Positions 23,652-35,074 of a stretch of DNA of 64,000 bases are shown piece by piece; positions within the stretch are counted from its first letter, which is position 1; each line of letters starts with the position of its first letter. This DNA is from Neocallimastix lanati (nom. inval.). Its lineage: Eukaryota; Neocallimastigomycota; Neocallimastigomycetes; Neocallimastigales; Neocallimastigaceae. The notes below the pieces were generated by a model that did no database searches, was not told the origin of the DNA, and saw only the letters and a program-made list of their open reading frames with translations. Position numbers and translations under genes: made by a program. The stretch covers positions 665,001 through 729,000 of the forward strand of contig JACVTC010000081.1 of NCBI GenBank assembly GCA_016946835.1, in the 5' to 3' direction.

Positions 23652-24469
23652 TTAATATTTCTGATAGTATGAGTAACTATGAGAGTTTAAAAAAAAATTA
23701 TTATTATCATTATTATTACTATTATTTTAGCTATTATAAAAATTGCTATTCGTAAAAATAATTGTACTAATAATAACAATAACAGTGATTATAACAGTAT
23801 TAAAAATATTGAAAATAATGAAAAATAATAATTGAAAATAATTACATAAAGCAATGATAATAATAACAAATACTAATAATAGATAAAATTAACAATAAAA
23901 AATAATAATAGATAAAAATAATATTGCTATTAATTAGATATTATTATTATTATTATCTATTATTATATTATTATTACCCATTATTATTATCTATTATTAT
24001 TATTAATTATTATATTATTATTACCCATTACTATCAACAATTATTATATTATTATTACCCAATATTACTATCTATTATTATATTTTTATTACCTATTTTT
24101 ATTACCTATTTTTATTACCTATTATTTTTACTTATTATTTTTACCTATTATTATTATTATATATTATTATTATACATTATTATTACCTATTATTATTATT
24201 ATAAATTATTATTACCTATTATTATTATTATTTATTATTATTATCTATTATTATTATTATTATCCATTATTATTATCATTCATTATTAATATATGTTATC
24301 ATTATTTTATATTATTATTTTCAATTATTATTTTTTATTGCAATATTTATATTTTTGTATTACTATTATATAATTATTTAATTATTCAATTATTATTATT
24401 AATTATTTATTATATATTATTATTATATTAAAAATTAGTTAATAAAGTATAAAAAATAAATAAATAAAA

Positions 24470-24530
<61 letters not shown>

Positions 24531-25120
24531 AACTAATAAAAATTAATTCTTCGCTGTGATCTTTTCTATAGAAATATTATATATATATATATATATATAT
24601 TGTATTTATTTCATTCAAATTTGCAACCTAACCGAAAAAAAAATTTTTTTTTTTCAAATTTTTTATTAATAGTTTTAAATATATATATATAAAAAAAACT
24701 TTTTTATATAAGACTGTATTTTAGTTTATTATGGTTCTCTATTGGTATTGAAAAATACTAAATTTTAACAATTCTTCCGAGAATAATAATAATAAAAAAA
24801 AACTTTCATAATTAATTACATAATCATCCAAGATATATATATATATATGATAAAAATAACATTATGGTACTATACATGATTAATTTATACATGAAGAAAA
24901 AATAATAATACTATTAAAAGAAAAAAAAAATATATATAATACAAAATTAAAAAAAATTCATAATTTATGTATAATTTTATTAGCTATTTTATTAAAAAAA
25001 ATACCTTTTATAATTATTGATAAATAATAATATTAATTTTCAATTAATTATTTTTATTTTTATATAAATTAGTATTTTTTTTTTTTTTTTAGGTTACCAA
25101 AAATTAAAATAATAGATTTT

Positions 25121-25188
<68 letters not shown>

Positions 25189-25372
25189 CTAATTTTAAAA
25201 TAATATTAAATTACAATAATAGATTAAAACATTGAATAATTAATTTAAATTAAAATATTAATATAAATTTAAAAAAAAAATTTTTACATTTTATAAATTT
25301 TAAATTATGGAAAAAAAAAAAAAAAAAAAAACTATTAATTGTAATAATAACTTTTTTTTTTAATTAATAGAT
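23652..25372. other. A/T-rich non-coding DNA with TTA and AAAT repeats
   Basis: TTA-type repeats at 23938-24300 give a spurious Tyr/Leu/Ile frame. There is an (AAAT)n tract at about 24470-24530 and long T and A tracts (about 25152-25189, 25312-25331). No gene seen. Confidence 0.65.
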
Positions 25373-26980
25373 TTACCAACATTTACTATAACGGGATTGA
25401 CATCCAGAACTCTTTTTACAGTATTTTATGGAAGTACCACAGTAACCATACTTACTACAGCATTAGCCATGATGACATTTGCCATACTTTACACCAAATC
25501 TTCCATTATTAGATTTACTAATAGCTCTCCTAGTAGTGGTCTTAGTAATGGTCTTCTTTGCTTGGCAGTTTCCAAATTCTGATTGGCAGCCTTTACTAAT
25601 ATTACAGTATTTACTAGAAATTCCACACCAACCATACTTACTATAATATTCACCTTTTGGACATTTACCATACTTACTACCACATCTTCTATTGGTACTA
25701 ATAATTTCATTACATTTACCAAATTCTGATTGACAACCTGCTCCACAGTACTTCTCACTCTTGCCACACCAACCATATTTACTACAGCAGTATCCTTCAG
25801 CACAGCTACCAAAACCTTCACCACATCTGCCGGTATTTCCTTCAATTTTACTTTCAGTTTCACCTTCACAAATACCATACTTAGATTGGCAACCATTTTC
25901 TATCTTACAATATTTATCAGACTTTCCACACCATCCATATTTACTACAGCAGTATCCTTCAGCGCAGCTACCAATTCCTTCACCACATTTCCATGGATCT
26001 AGAGTTGGTTGTGATCCAGGTTCTGTTAGTTGTGATCCAGTTTCTGTTGGTTGTAATCTTGATTCTGTTGGTTGTAATCTTGATTCTGTTGGTTGTAATC
26101 CTGATTCTGTTGGTTGTGGTTCACTTTCGGTTGGTTCATCTCCTCTTTCTATTGGTTCTTGATTTTCTTCTTCTTCATTATTATTTTTCTCTTCTTCATA
26201 TTATTTTCTTCTTTATTATTATTTTCTTCATTATTATTATTTTCTTCTTCTTCATTATTATTATTTTCTTCTTCTAATTTATTTTCTTCTTCATCATTAT
26301 TTTCTTCTTCCTCTTCTTCTGTATCCTTACTTTCTTCTTCTTCAACATTTTCTTCTTCAACATTTTCTTCTTCAACATTTTCTTCTTCAACATTTTCTTC
26401 TTCAATATTCTCCATTTCAATATTTTCTTCTTCTTCTTCTATATTTTCTTCTTTTTTAACATTTTCTTATTCAATATTCTCTATTTCAATATTTTCTTCT
26501 TCTTCTTCTTCCTTATTTTCTTCTTTTTCTTCTTCTTCTTCTTCTATATTTTCTTCCTCAATATTTTCATCTTCAATATTTTCTTCTTCTTCTTCTTCTT
26601 CCTTATTTTCTTCTTCTTCTTTTATATTTTTTTTCCTGTTCTTCTTCTTCTTTACTTTTTTCTTCTCCTTCTTCGATATTTTCTTCTTCTTCTATATTTT
26701 CATCTTCAATATTTTCTTCTTTCTTCTTCTTCCTCTTCTATATTTTCTTCTTCCTGTTCTTTTTCGATATTTTCTTCTTCAATATTTTCTTCTTCAATAT
26801 TTTCTTCTTCAATATTTTCTTCTTCAATATTTTCATCTTCAAAATTTTCATCTTCAATATTTTCATCTTCAAAATTTTCATCTTCAAAATTTTCATCTTC
26901 AAAATTTTCTTCTTCAATATTTTCTTCTTCCTGTTCTTTTTCGATATTTTCTTATTCAATATTTTCTTCTTTTTTCAATT
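25373..26980 (-). pseudogene. Broken CBM18 chitin-binding protein with acidic stalk
   Basis: The minus strand encodes an Glu/Asn-rich stalk, a PTES-x-LQ repeat linker (about 25995-26150) and four hevein-type chitin-binding domains (CBM18). D1 25868-25987 and D2 25712-25825 keep the pattern CGEG-GSCAEGYCCSKYGWCG-KYC-GCQS-C. D3 25565-25684 has lost the Cys pair (GEYYSKYGWCG). D4 has Phe for its first Cys and a TAA at 25463-25465 in place of the Tyr codon in GYCCSKYG; coding similarity continues past it (CCSKYGYCG, GCQSRYSKCW) to a stop at 25373-25375. Upstream, the stalk is interrupted by frame changes near 26195 and TAA codons in the EEENIE repeats near 26468 and 26952, and no signal peptide or start is visible. 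CBM18 proteins bind chitin in or near the cell wall. If introns explain the stalk breaks, a shortened protein with D1-D3 could still be made. Confidence 0.75.
26161..26970. repeat. TTC/GAA-rich minisatellite, 15-bp unit
   Basis: Array of TTTTCTTCTTCAACA/TTTTCTTCTTCAATA units and pure TTC runs. In one minus-strand frame it encodes EEENV/EEENI repeats, in other frames KKKIL or Ser/Phe-rich nonsense. It forms the stalk region of the CBM18 pseudogene, and its instability probably caused the frame breaks. Confidence 0.8.
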
Positions 26981-26989
26981 AAAAAAAAT

Positions 26990-29900
26990 TTAATAAACAC
27001 ATATATTATTATTTAATTATGTAAAAAAAAAAAATTATAAAAAATTTTTATATATTTAGTGTCTTTTTTTTTTTTTTTTTTTTTTTTTTATTAAAAAAAA
27101 AAATATTTACAGTAACGAATATAATTTTTAATTTATATTATAATTTAGTTTTTTTAATTTAAAAATAAAAATTTTATCCATTTTTTTTAAAAAAAAGTGG
27201 CACAGTCATGTATATATGCATATGTGTATTTATACCTCATTCTTTGTAAAAAAAACTTCACATTATAAAAATATTATATTCAAATAAATTGATACTTTTG
27301 TATCTTTTAATTTTAAATCTAATAAATAGATATATTCATTAATAATTAATTATTTAAAAACAAATAAGATATAATTATAATTATATATAATAATTATACT
27401 TTATTTATTATTGATTAAATTTATTTATTATTAATAATTTTTCATTTAAGTAGAATATATTTTGTAAAATTATTTAAATAAAAATTTTGAACCATTAATT
27501 AATTCAAGTTTTATTAACAAAAAGACTATAAAAAGAAATTTTAGTTTAATTTCATTTCAAACTCTCTAATTAAATATTTTTGTCATAATTTGAAAAATTA
27601 TAATATAATCAAAATATTTTCTAATAATAATTTTTTTAAATATTAAATAAATATATATCTATATATTAATAATTATATTATATAAATATATAATAAAATA
27701 TAAATATATAATATAATTATAAAATAATTAAAATTATATATTATAAATCTATTATATATCTCTAATATTATGTATTTTTACTTCATTAAATAAGTTATTT
27801 TTATAATTATCTCTAATATGATTAATACAAGTTTTATTAATTAAAAAAAAAATTAATATTACTTTTGTATATATTAAAATATAGTAGCATTTATTAATAT
27901 TATATTTTAATTTATTTACTATAATAAACATAAATTTATACATTATACTAATTAATGATTAAAATAAAAATAAAAAAAAAATAATAATATATGGATATAT
28001 GGATAATGTCATATATATCTAGTTCTATATATATTGTAAGATATATGTTATTACATATATACAGTATATGACGTATCGGACATATATATATCCTCTCATT
28101 ACTTCTCATTACTCAAACAATACAAGATATGTATTAACTATTAATATACTATATGTTATAATATATAGAATATATAAGCAATAGGTTGTTAAAAAATAGT
28201 TATATTTTTTAGTTATATATACTAGATGTTATATATATATAACTATATAAGTAATTACAGAAAATTATTAAATAAAATAGAGACTTATTTATTATATATA
28301 TATATAAAAAAAAACAAGTTTATTCACAATAGCAATATATACAATTACGTTTATCTTTCTTAAACATTTGACAATACAAAGAGAAGAGAAAGAGTAGAAA
28401 AAAAAAAAAAGTAAAGAAAAAATATATTCTGATAATTATTTTATAATTATTCTAGACCTTTTTTTTTAATATTTTATATTAATCTTTGTATTTCTTAGTT
28501 TTTAGTAATTTAGTTTATATTAGTTTCTTTTTTATCAATTTTAATTTATTGCTCATTATGGAAAAAAAAAAAATATTTCAACATATTTCTGATTGTTTTG
28601 GAATATCTATTGAAAACACAAGATTGATTTTTTTCCATGATATATAATCATAGAATAATGTTAAAATGAAGGAATTTATTCATTTTAGAGGAAAAAAAAA
28701 TTCAATAATAATATTTTGTCAATGAAACGGATTACTAAATTTTAACGATAATTTCTTCAGGATTAAAGTATATACATACACTTCAAATTTCAACCACTTA
28801 ATTTGTAAAAAAAAAAAAAAAAAAAAAAATTTGAAAAAAGCAATATCAGAAGACTCTAATTTCTTTTAGATTGTCAGTTCAAACATTAATCTTTGATAAA
28901 AATTCACTTAAACAAAAATTGTATAATCTGTAAGTGAGGTTCGTTGTGTATGGACTTTTTTTCAGAATTTATTTATACACTTTATTTTTAAATTTACTTT
29001 TATTTCACATTACTTACTTAAAAAAAATTATATGTTCTTAATAAATTAATAAATAAAAAAAGTTAAATTTCCTTCTTATGGTTTAAATTAAAATAATGAA
29101 AGATTTACATTTTTTTTTTTTAAAGTTTTATATTCAATACATCTATATACTTTAATTTTTTTTTTTTTTTTTTTTGATGAAAAATTAAATTTAATAAATA
29201 AATATGGATTTGGGTTGCTTGTTGTATCAAATATAGTATAAACAGCATATATATACACATACATAATTACATCTAACATGCATATATTGCATATATATCG
29301 TTTTAATAACACTATATACATACCCAGTAATAACATCATCAGATACTAACATAATTACAACATATGCATGTATATAAGTACAGTCAACAAAATGATAAAA
29401 AAAATTTTTTTATTTTAAAAATAAAAATTTAATAATGTTAATTTGCGTTTCTATAAATGTTTTGGATTTTTAAACGTGACTTATATTTATTTATTTATTT
29501 ATTTATTTACAAATAATATTTATAATATTTATTACATAAGTAGAATAAATATGAATAAATTTTAGAAAAAATAAAAATATAACTAGAGTTAAAAATAATA
29601 TTTAATTTTAAAGATATACTTTACTATTTTTTGTTACAATAATATATATAATTAAATATTATTTTGTTATAATAATACAAAAAATAATGTTTAATAATAT
29701 TTAATTTTAAAGATATATTTTAATACTTATATTAATTTGTTCTTTTCCTCTATTTGTATCACTTTTTTTTTTTTTTTTTTTTTTTTTATTTATTTATTTA
29801 TTTATTTATTTTATTTATTGTCTAGTTATTTATTTAATCCAATTTTGTTTTTTAATAAAATAGTTATAAATAAAGTGCTTATGATGTTTATGAGAAAATT

Positions 29901-30161
29901 TTTGATGTTTAAAAAAAAATTAACCCATTTATATTTATTTATTTATTTACATTTATTTATTTATTTATATTCATTTATTTATTTATAATTATTTAAAAAA
30001 AAAAATATTAAACGTTTCGAAATGCAACACACCCTTAAAATATATTTTTAAAATTAAACATTATTAAATATAATTTCATTATTTATTAATTATTTATTTA
30101 TTTAAAATAACTAAAGTGCTTTTAAATAAACAGTATTTAAGTACAAGCATTTTATATAAAG
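26990..30161. other. A/T-rich non-coding DNA
   Basis: No supported gene. Contains T/A tracts, TA-rich stretches (28000-28300) and ATTT repeats (29484-29510, 29785-29822, 29935-29985). At 30014-30036 the phrase TCGAAATGCAACACACCC matches the end motif of the repeat cluster at 16180-17940. Confidence 0.6.
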
Positions 30162-30162
30162 C

Positions 30163-31390
30163 GTTAGAAAATAAGATTTAGATCTTATTTAAGTCAACTT
30201 TTTTTAATTATTATAAAGAGTTACATTCAATTTATACAAGTACATTATGGCTTATACATATACATTACATTAAATACATTACATTTTAATACATTAAAAT
30301 TAATTCACATATTATTCTCACTCAAATCTAATTGTTTTACAAAAATTAGATTTGCTATAGAATACATGTATAATCTATACTATTTTAAATTTTATCAAAT
30401 GCTAAATTTTAAATTTATACAAACTATGGTGTATTCTAAATTATATTCAATTAACTTTTATTACTCTAAACATTGATAAACCTTTATATTATAGGTTTAA
30501 TTATAATCAAACTTTACTAATTATGGATTGGATACCTCACTGGGTTTTACACCATTCCTACAGTGGCTGCCTTTTAGGTCTTATGCCCACACAAACATAC
30601 AGATATACGGCTACTCTTTGGTCTTACGCCTAACTAAAGCGACAACTCATGGCTTACCTCTTGGTTTTACGCCCTCTTATATGAACAACTCATGGCTTAA
30701 CCTCTTTGGTTTTACGTCCCTTTAAAGTATGACTACCTATTTGGATTTAGGTCATCTACACTAAATTATTACCTTGAATTCTTAATAAATAATTCTAATA
30801 TAAAATTAGAATTATTTATACTTTAAGAGTAATTTAATTTTTCTTTTTAAAATCAAAAGTCTTTATTTTTTTACATCTTAATAGTATGTTTCTTTTTAGT
30901 TATTTTTATAAAACTTCTTTATTTATATCCTCTTGTTACACTTTACTAATTTTAACTAATTTTCCTTTATTATAAAATATTTTATTTATATTTAGCATAT
31001 TTATTTCTTTTTTTTTTTTTTCCCTCTTTAAATTTTAGATTACTTTTTTCAAAAGTTGATCAATTTAATTTTAAATTTAAACTTTATCTCTTCCTAATTC
31101 ATAAAGTTGACTTAATGGCTCTTTAATTTAATTTAATTTAATTTATAAGTTTTCCTTAATTGATTTTCAGTGCTTCCAGCTAAAAGTGTTTTTATTAAAT
31201 TCTCTTTAAGAGCCACTGAGACTCTTAATCCGTTAGAAAATAAGATTTAGATCTTATTAAGTCAACTTAATTTATTTATCATAAAGAGTTGCAAGTAGTT
31301 AATTTTATATGTTACATTCAATTTATACAATTACATTATGGCTTATACATATACATTACATTTTAGTACATTATGCTTAATTCACATATA
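30163..31390. mobile_element. Small element with about 150-bp terminal direct repeats (TRIM-like)
   Basis: Near-identical direct repeats bound about 0.9 kb of internal DNA. Both begin GTTAGAAAATAAGATTTAGA, continue TCTTATT-AAGTCAACTT, share TTACATTCAATTTATACAA and ACATTATGGCTTATACATAT, and end near TTAATTCACATAT (about 30163-30310 and 31232-31390). The right copy has an insertion of about 20 bp; the left has an extra ACATT-rich stretch. No protein domain is readable inside, so this resembles a non-autonomous LTR element (TRIM-like). Target-site duplications and a primer-binding site were not identified, and a simple segmental duplication is the alternative. Confidence 0.5.
30536..30753. repeat. 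Degenerate tandem array with TTGGTTTTACGCCC core
   Basis: Six variants of TTGGTTTTACGCCC at about 30542, 30576, 30617, 30661, 30706 and 30741, spaced 34-45 bp, with ACAACTCATGGCTTA-CCTC preceding the best copies. It lies inside the element at 30163-31390 and is clearly less A/T-rich than its surroundings. The 65-codon open frame across it just translates the array. Confidence 0.65.
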
Positions 31391-31956
31391 TTATTAGTAA
31401 ATAATAATGAAAATACTTTTTCTCTTTTTAAAAAAAAATATAAAAAATAATATTTATTTAAAAGATTTTAAACCACATAATATATTGGAATTACTATAAA
31501 AATATAAAATATATAGTAAATAATGCATTAGAATCTTTCAATAATTATTTAAATAATTTATTAAAAAAAAAATATTAAAAAAAAAAAAAAAAAAAAAAAA
31601 TTAGGAAAAACTGATGAAATCAATATTTTAATAGAAAAACACAAAACTATGGAATATAAATTTAATTGGTAATAGAATAATGGAAGACCCTAGAAATGAT
31701 ATTGTTGAATTATAGTTTAAATGTTCAATTAATTTAAATAATACTAATTTGTAATAAAAGATAAAAGTAATGATCAAAATGAAAAAGATTATCAGAATTC
31801 TGTCATACAAAATTATTATTAATAATTAAAATTATTTTTATTATTTTTAATTAAAAATCCATAATTGTTTAAAATATATTTTTTAAAAATTTTTTTAAAA
31901 AAAAAAAAATTATTAAAAATACCTTTATTATTAAATATTTCTATAAAATAATATAA
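31391..31956. other. A/T-rich non-coding DNA
   Basis: No gene. At about 31608-31640 the phrase AACTGATGAAATCAATATTTT resembles AACTGATGAGATCAGTATTTT at 17641-17661, another hint of dispersed repeats. Confidence 0.5.
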
Positions 31957-32178
<222 letters not shown>

Positions 32179-32370
32179 TATATTTTATTCCTCTATCGAA
32201 GAGTATGTTTAGGTAATTATACGAATAGTACATTACCAAAGAATATTGAAAAATTTACAGATCAAGTTTTTAATCGTTATTAAGCGGTTATGGAAGCATA
32301 TACGCCAGATGAATTCAATTAACGTTTTCAACAAAATGCATCTATTATCCAAAGAAAGTTAAATGAATAA
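32179..32370 (+). pseudogene. Duplicated 3' end of the VWA-domain gene
   Basis: Nearly identical to 37337-37528, the last 64 codons of the VWA gene. Only three base differences are seen in the coding part. Two of them create stops: CAA to TAA at 32281-32283 and TAC to TAA at 32320-32322. It has no promoter or start and is non-functional. The match continues into downstream non-coding DNA. Confidence 0.92.
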
Positions 32371-32893
32371 AAAATAAAAAATAGAATAAATATAAATAAA
32401 TAAATAAATATAAATAAATAAATAAATATAAATAAATAAATAAATATAAATAAATAAATTAATAAATTTTATATAAATATCAATTAAAAATATATATATT
32501 TATTATATTTATTGAATATATTTACAATATTTATTAAGTCTTTATTATTAAATTTTATTATTATTTTATAATTATAAAGTATAATTATATTTAAAAAATC
32601 ATACATATGTATTTTTTATAACGATTATCAAATATGCATAAACAAATATTATATAATTAATAAAACTTTTATGATAATAATTAAAATATTTTTCATTTTT
32701 TTTATTTTTAATATAATTATATAATATTTTTTTATTTGATATTATTATAAATATGAATAATTTTATAAATAAATAAATAAATAAATAAAAAATTATTAAA
32801 AATTCTTCATCTTTATTAGTTTTTGTTATTAAAAATTAAAAATATTAATCTATAATTGATATTATAACAATACTTTATTAATATTAAATTATT
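32371..32893. repeat. Duplicated downstream flank of the VWA gene
   Basis: Matches 37529-38035 with small indels (shared ATCATACATATGTATTTTTT and AACGATTATCAAATATGCAT). Together with 32179-32370 it is a segmental duplication of about 700 bp, in direct orientation, about 5.2 kb from the source. Confidence 0.85.
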
Positions 32894-34065
32894 ATTTTAT
32901 TATTAGTAAAATATAATAATATAATAATATTAATTTTAACAATATTAAAAATATACGAATTAAATATAAAATTTTATGATATTAGTTTTACATCAATAAA
33001 TATTTATTTATTATTAGCTTAGTATTTTATGTAATAGTCTAATATATTAGAATATGTACTTTTTACTTAAAAATCATCAATTATAATAATATTAAGAATA
33101 GTTATTAGATTTTATATATATAATGTTATTATTGATGTAAAATATAAACAGTTTAAAAAATCTCAAATAATTAAACTCTTTTTGTTTAATATTACTAAAT
33201 AAAAATTTATATCTTAATAGAATAAAATAAAAAAGATTCTTTTCAACAAATAGTTATTAAAAATATTCTTAAAATACGTTTTTGTGTTTCTTATACATTA
33301 AATATTAATAATCATTAATTTGATTAAGTTTTTTATATTAAATAAACTTTTTTAAAGGTTAAAGATTTTATGAGATAAAAATTTAAATTAATTTTTTTTT
33401 TTTTTTCTAACTTAAAGAATTAAGATTATATTTAAATTTTGTGGTTTACCTAATAATCTTTATTTGGAATTCTTTAGCTTTTCATAACGAAATTTTATAA
33501 GCTAATCCACCCCACTTATTTATCAATAATTTAAAAAAACTAAAAAGTTTTTTTTTTTTTTCAAATTTTCATATTTATTTTTATAATATTTATTTTATAA
33601 TATTATGAATCATATGAATACTTTTGAAAATAACATAAACCAAAAATTTTAAATTATTTATATTATTTTTTTTATTTTTTTTTTGATAATTGATAATTAT
33701 ATTATAATTCTTTAAAAATAGTAAATATAAATATATTAATGTATTATTTTTAATTATTTTAACTAATATTAATTCATTATAATACAATATAATATAATAA
33801 TAAAATATAATTTTTTTTTAAGCTATTCCATTAATCAAAAAAATTTTTTTTTTAAAAAAAAAAAAAAATTATTAAATTAGTGATTTAAAATTTAGTTAAA
33901 ATTTTGAAAAATTTGGCTAAGCTTATTTTTAATAAAAATTTATATTTTAGGATATAATAAAATAATAAATCTTGAATCATAATTAATACTCTTAATTTAA
34001 TACAATTTACAATATATTATGATAAAAATCGGTTATAATTCAATAAAATGTTGTGAAGTTGGAAT

Positions 34066-34112
<47 letters not shown>

Positions 34113-34322
34113 TTCAAAATTAATCAGTTTTTAAAAAAGTATTAACAAAATAAAAATAGAGAAATTAATAAACTATATATATAATATTATATAATTTTTA
34201 GAATTTCTTTATTTTTTTTATTATTTATAGTTTTTTATTATTTTTATTTTTAATTTTGTATTATTTTTATTCATATTTTCTGTTTTCTTTTCTTTTATAT
34301 GTTTATTTTTTTTCTATTTTCA

Positions 34323-34355
<33 letters not shown>

Positions 34356-35015
34356 TTTATTTATTTATTTTTTTTTTTTTTTTTTTGACTGTATCGAATT
34401 TGTATCCAATTTTTTTTTTTATTTACTTGGTCAAATTAAAAAAACATTAATTAAATTAAAAGTTTAATTTCTTCATAAACCATTAAAATTAATTAAATAA
34501 TATAGCTTTACCAATAGTAAAAAATAAAGTTTTAATTATATTTTGATAAAGTTATAATACAAAGAAAAAAATAATATAAATACTTCAAAAATTTTTAAAA
34601 TAAATTTTTTTATAATCAGCGTTTTTTTTTCTTAAAAAAATATTTTAAAAATAAATTTAGTTTTAATTTTTATTCAAAAGAAAATAAAAAAAAAATATTA
34701 TAAATATATAATATTTTTATCTTATATTATTAAATTAAATTTATTATTTATATTTTTTCTTTTTTCAATTGTTAATATGTTTAAATCTTTTATTTTTGTT
34801 TTTTCATTTACTCATTTTCATTTCATTCTAAATTTAATATAAATAAATAAAAAAAATTTTTTTTTTTTTTCGATTATATGAAATAATAAAAAAACAATTA
34901 CTTTTGGTTATAGTTAGTAAAAAATAAAAAAAAAAAAGAGCTTTTGAATTTATACTTTAATATTTTAATACATTTAAATATATACAAATTTAAATATACA
35001 AAAATATTATTAAAA

Positions 35016-35058
<43 letters not shown>

Positions 35059-35074
35059 AAAAGAAAAATAAAAA
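32894..35074. other. A/T-rich non-coding DNA upstream of VWA gene
   Basis: ATTT repeat at 34068-34113, ATT run at 34325-34352, and a long A tract (about 35020-35056) directly before the VWA gene. Poly-A before the ATG is typical of leaders here. No gene is seen. Confidence 0.6.

Noticed and set aside
25489-25896. 135-aa Val-rich minus-strand open frame
   Set aside because: It is the wrong frame of the CBM18 repeats; the Cys-patterned frame is the meaningful one.
26114-27016. 300-aa Ser/Phe-rich plus-strand open frame
   Set aside because: It is the antisense shadow of the TTC/GAA array in the CBM18 pseudogene.
30528-30725. 65-aa open frame with LGFTP repeats
   Set aside because: It follows the tandem DNA array inside the TRIM-like element; there is no recognisable domain.
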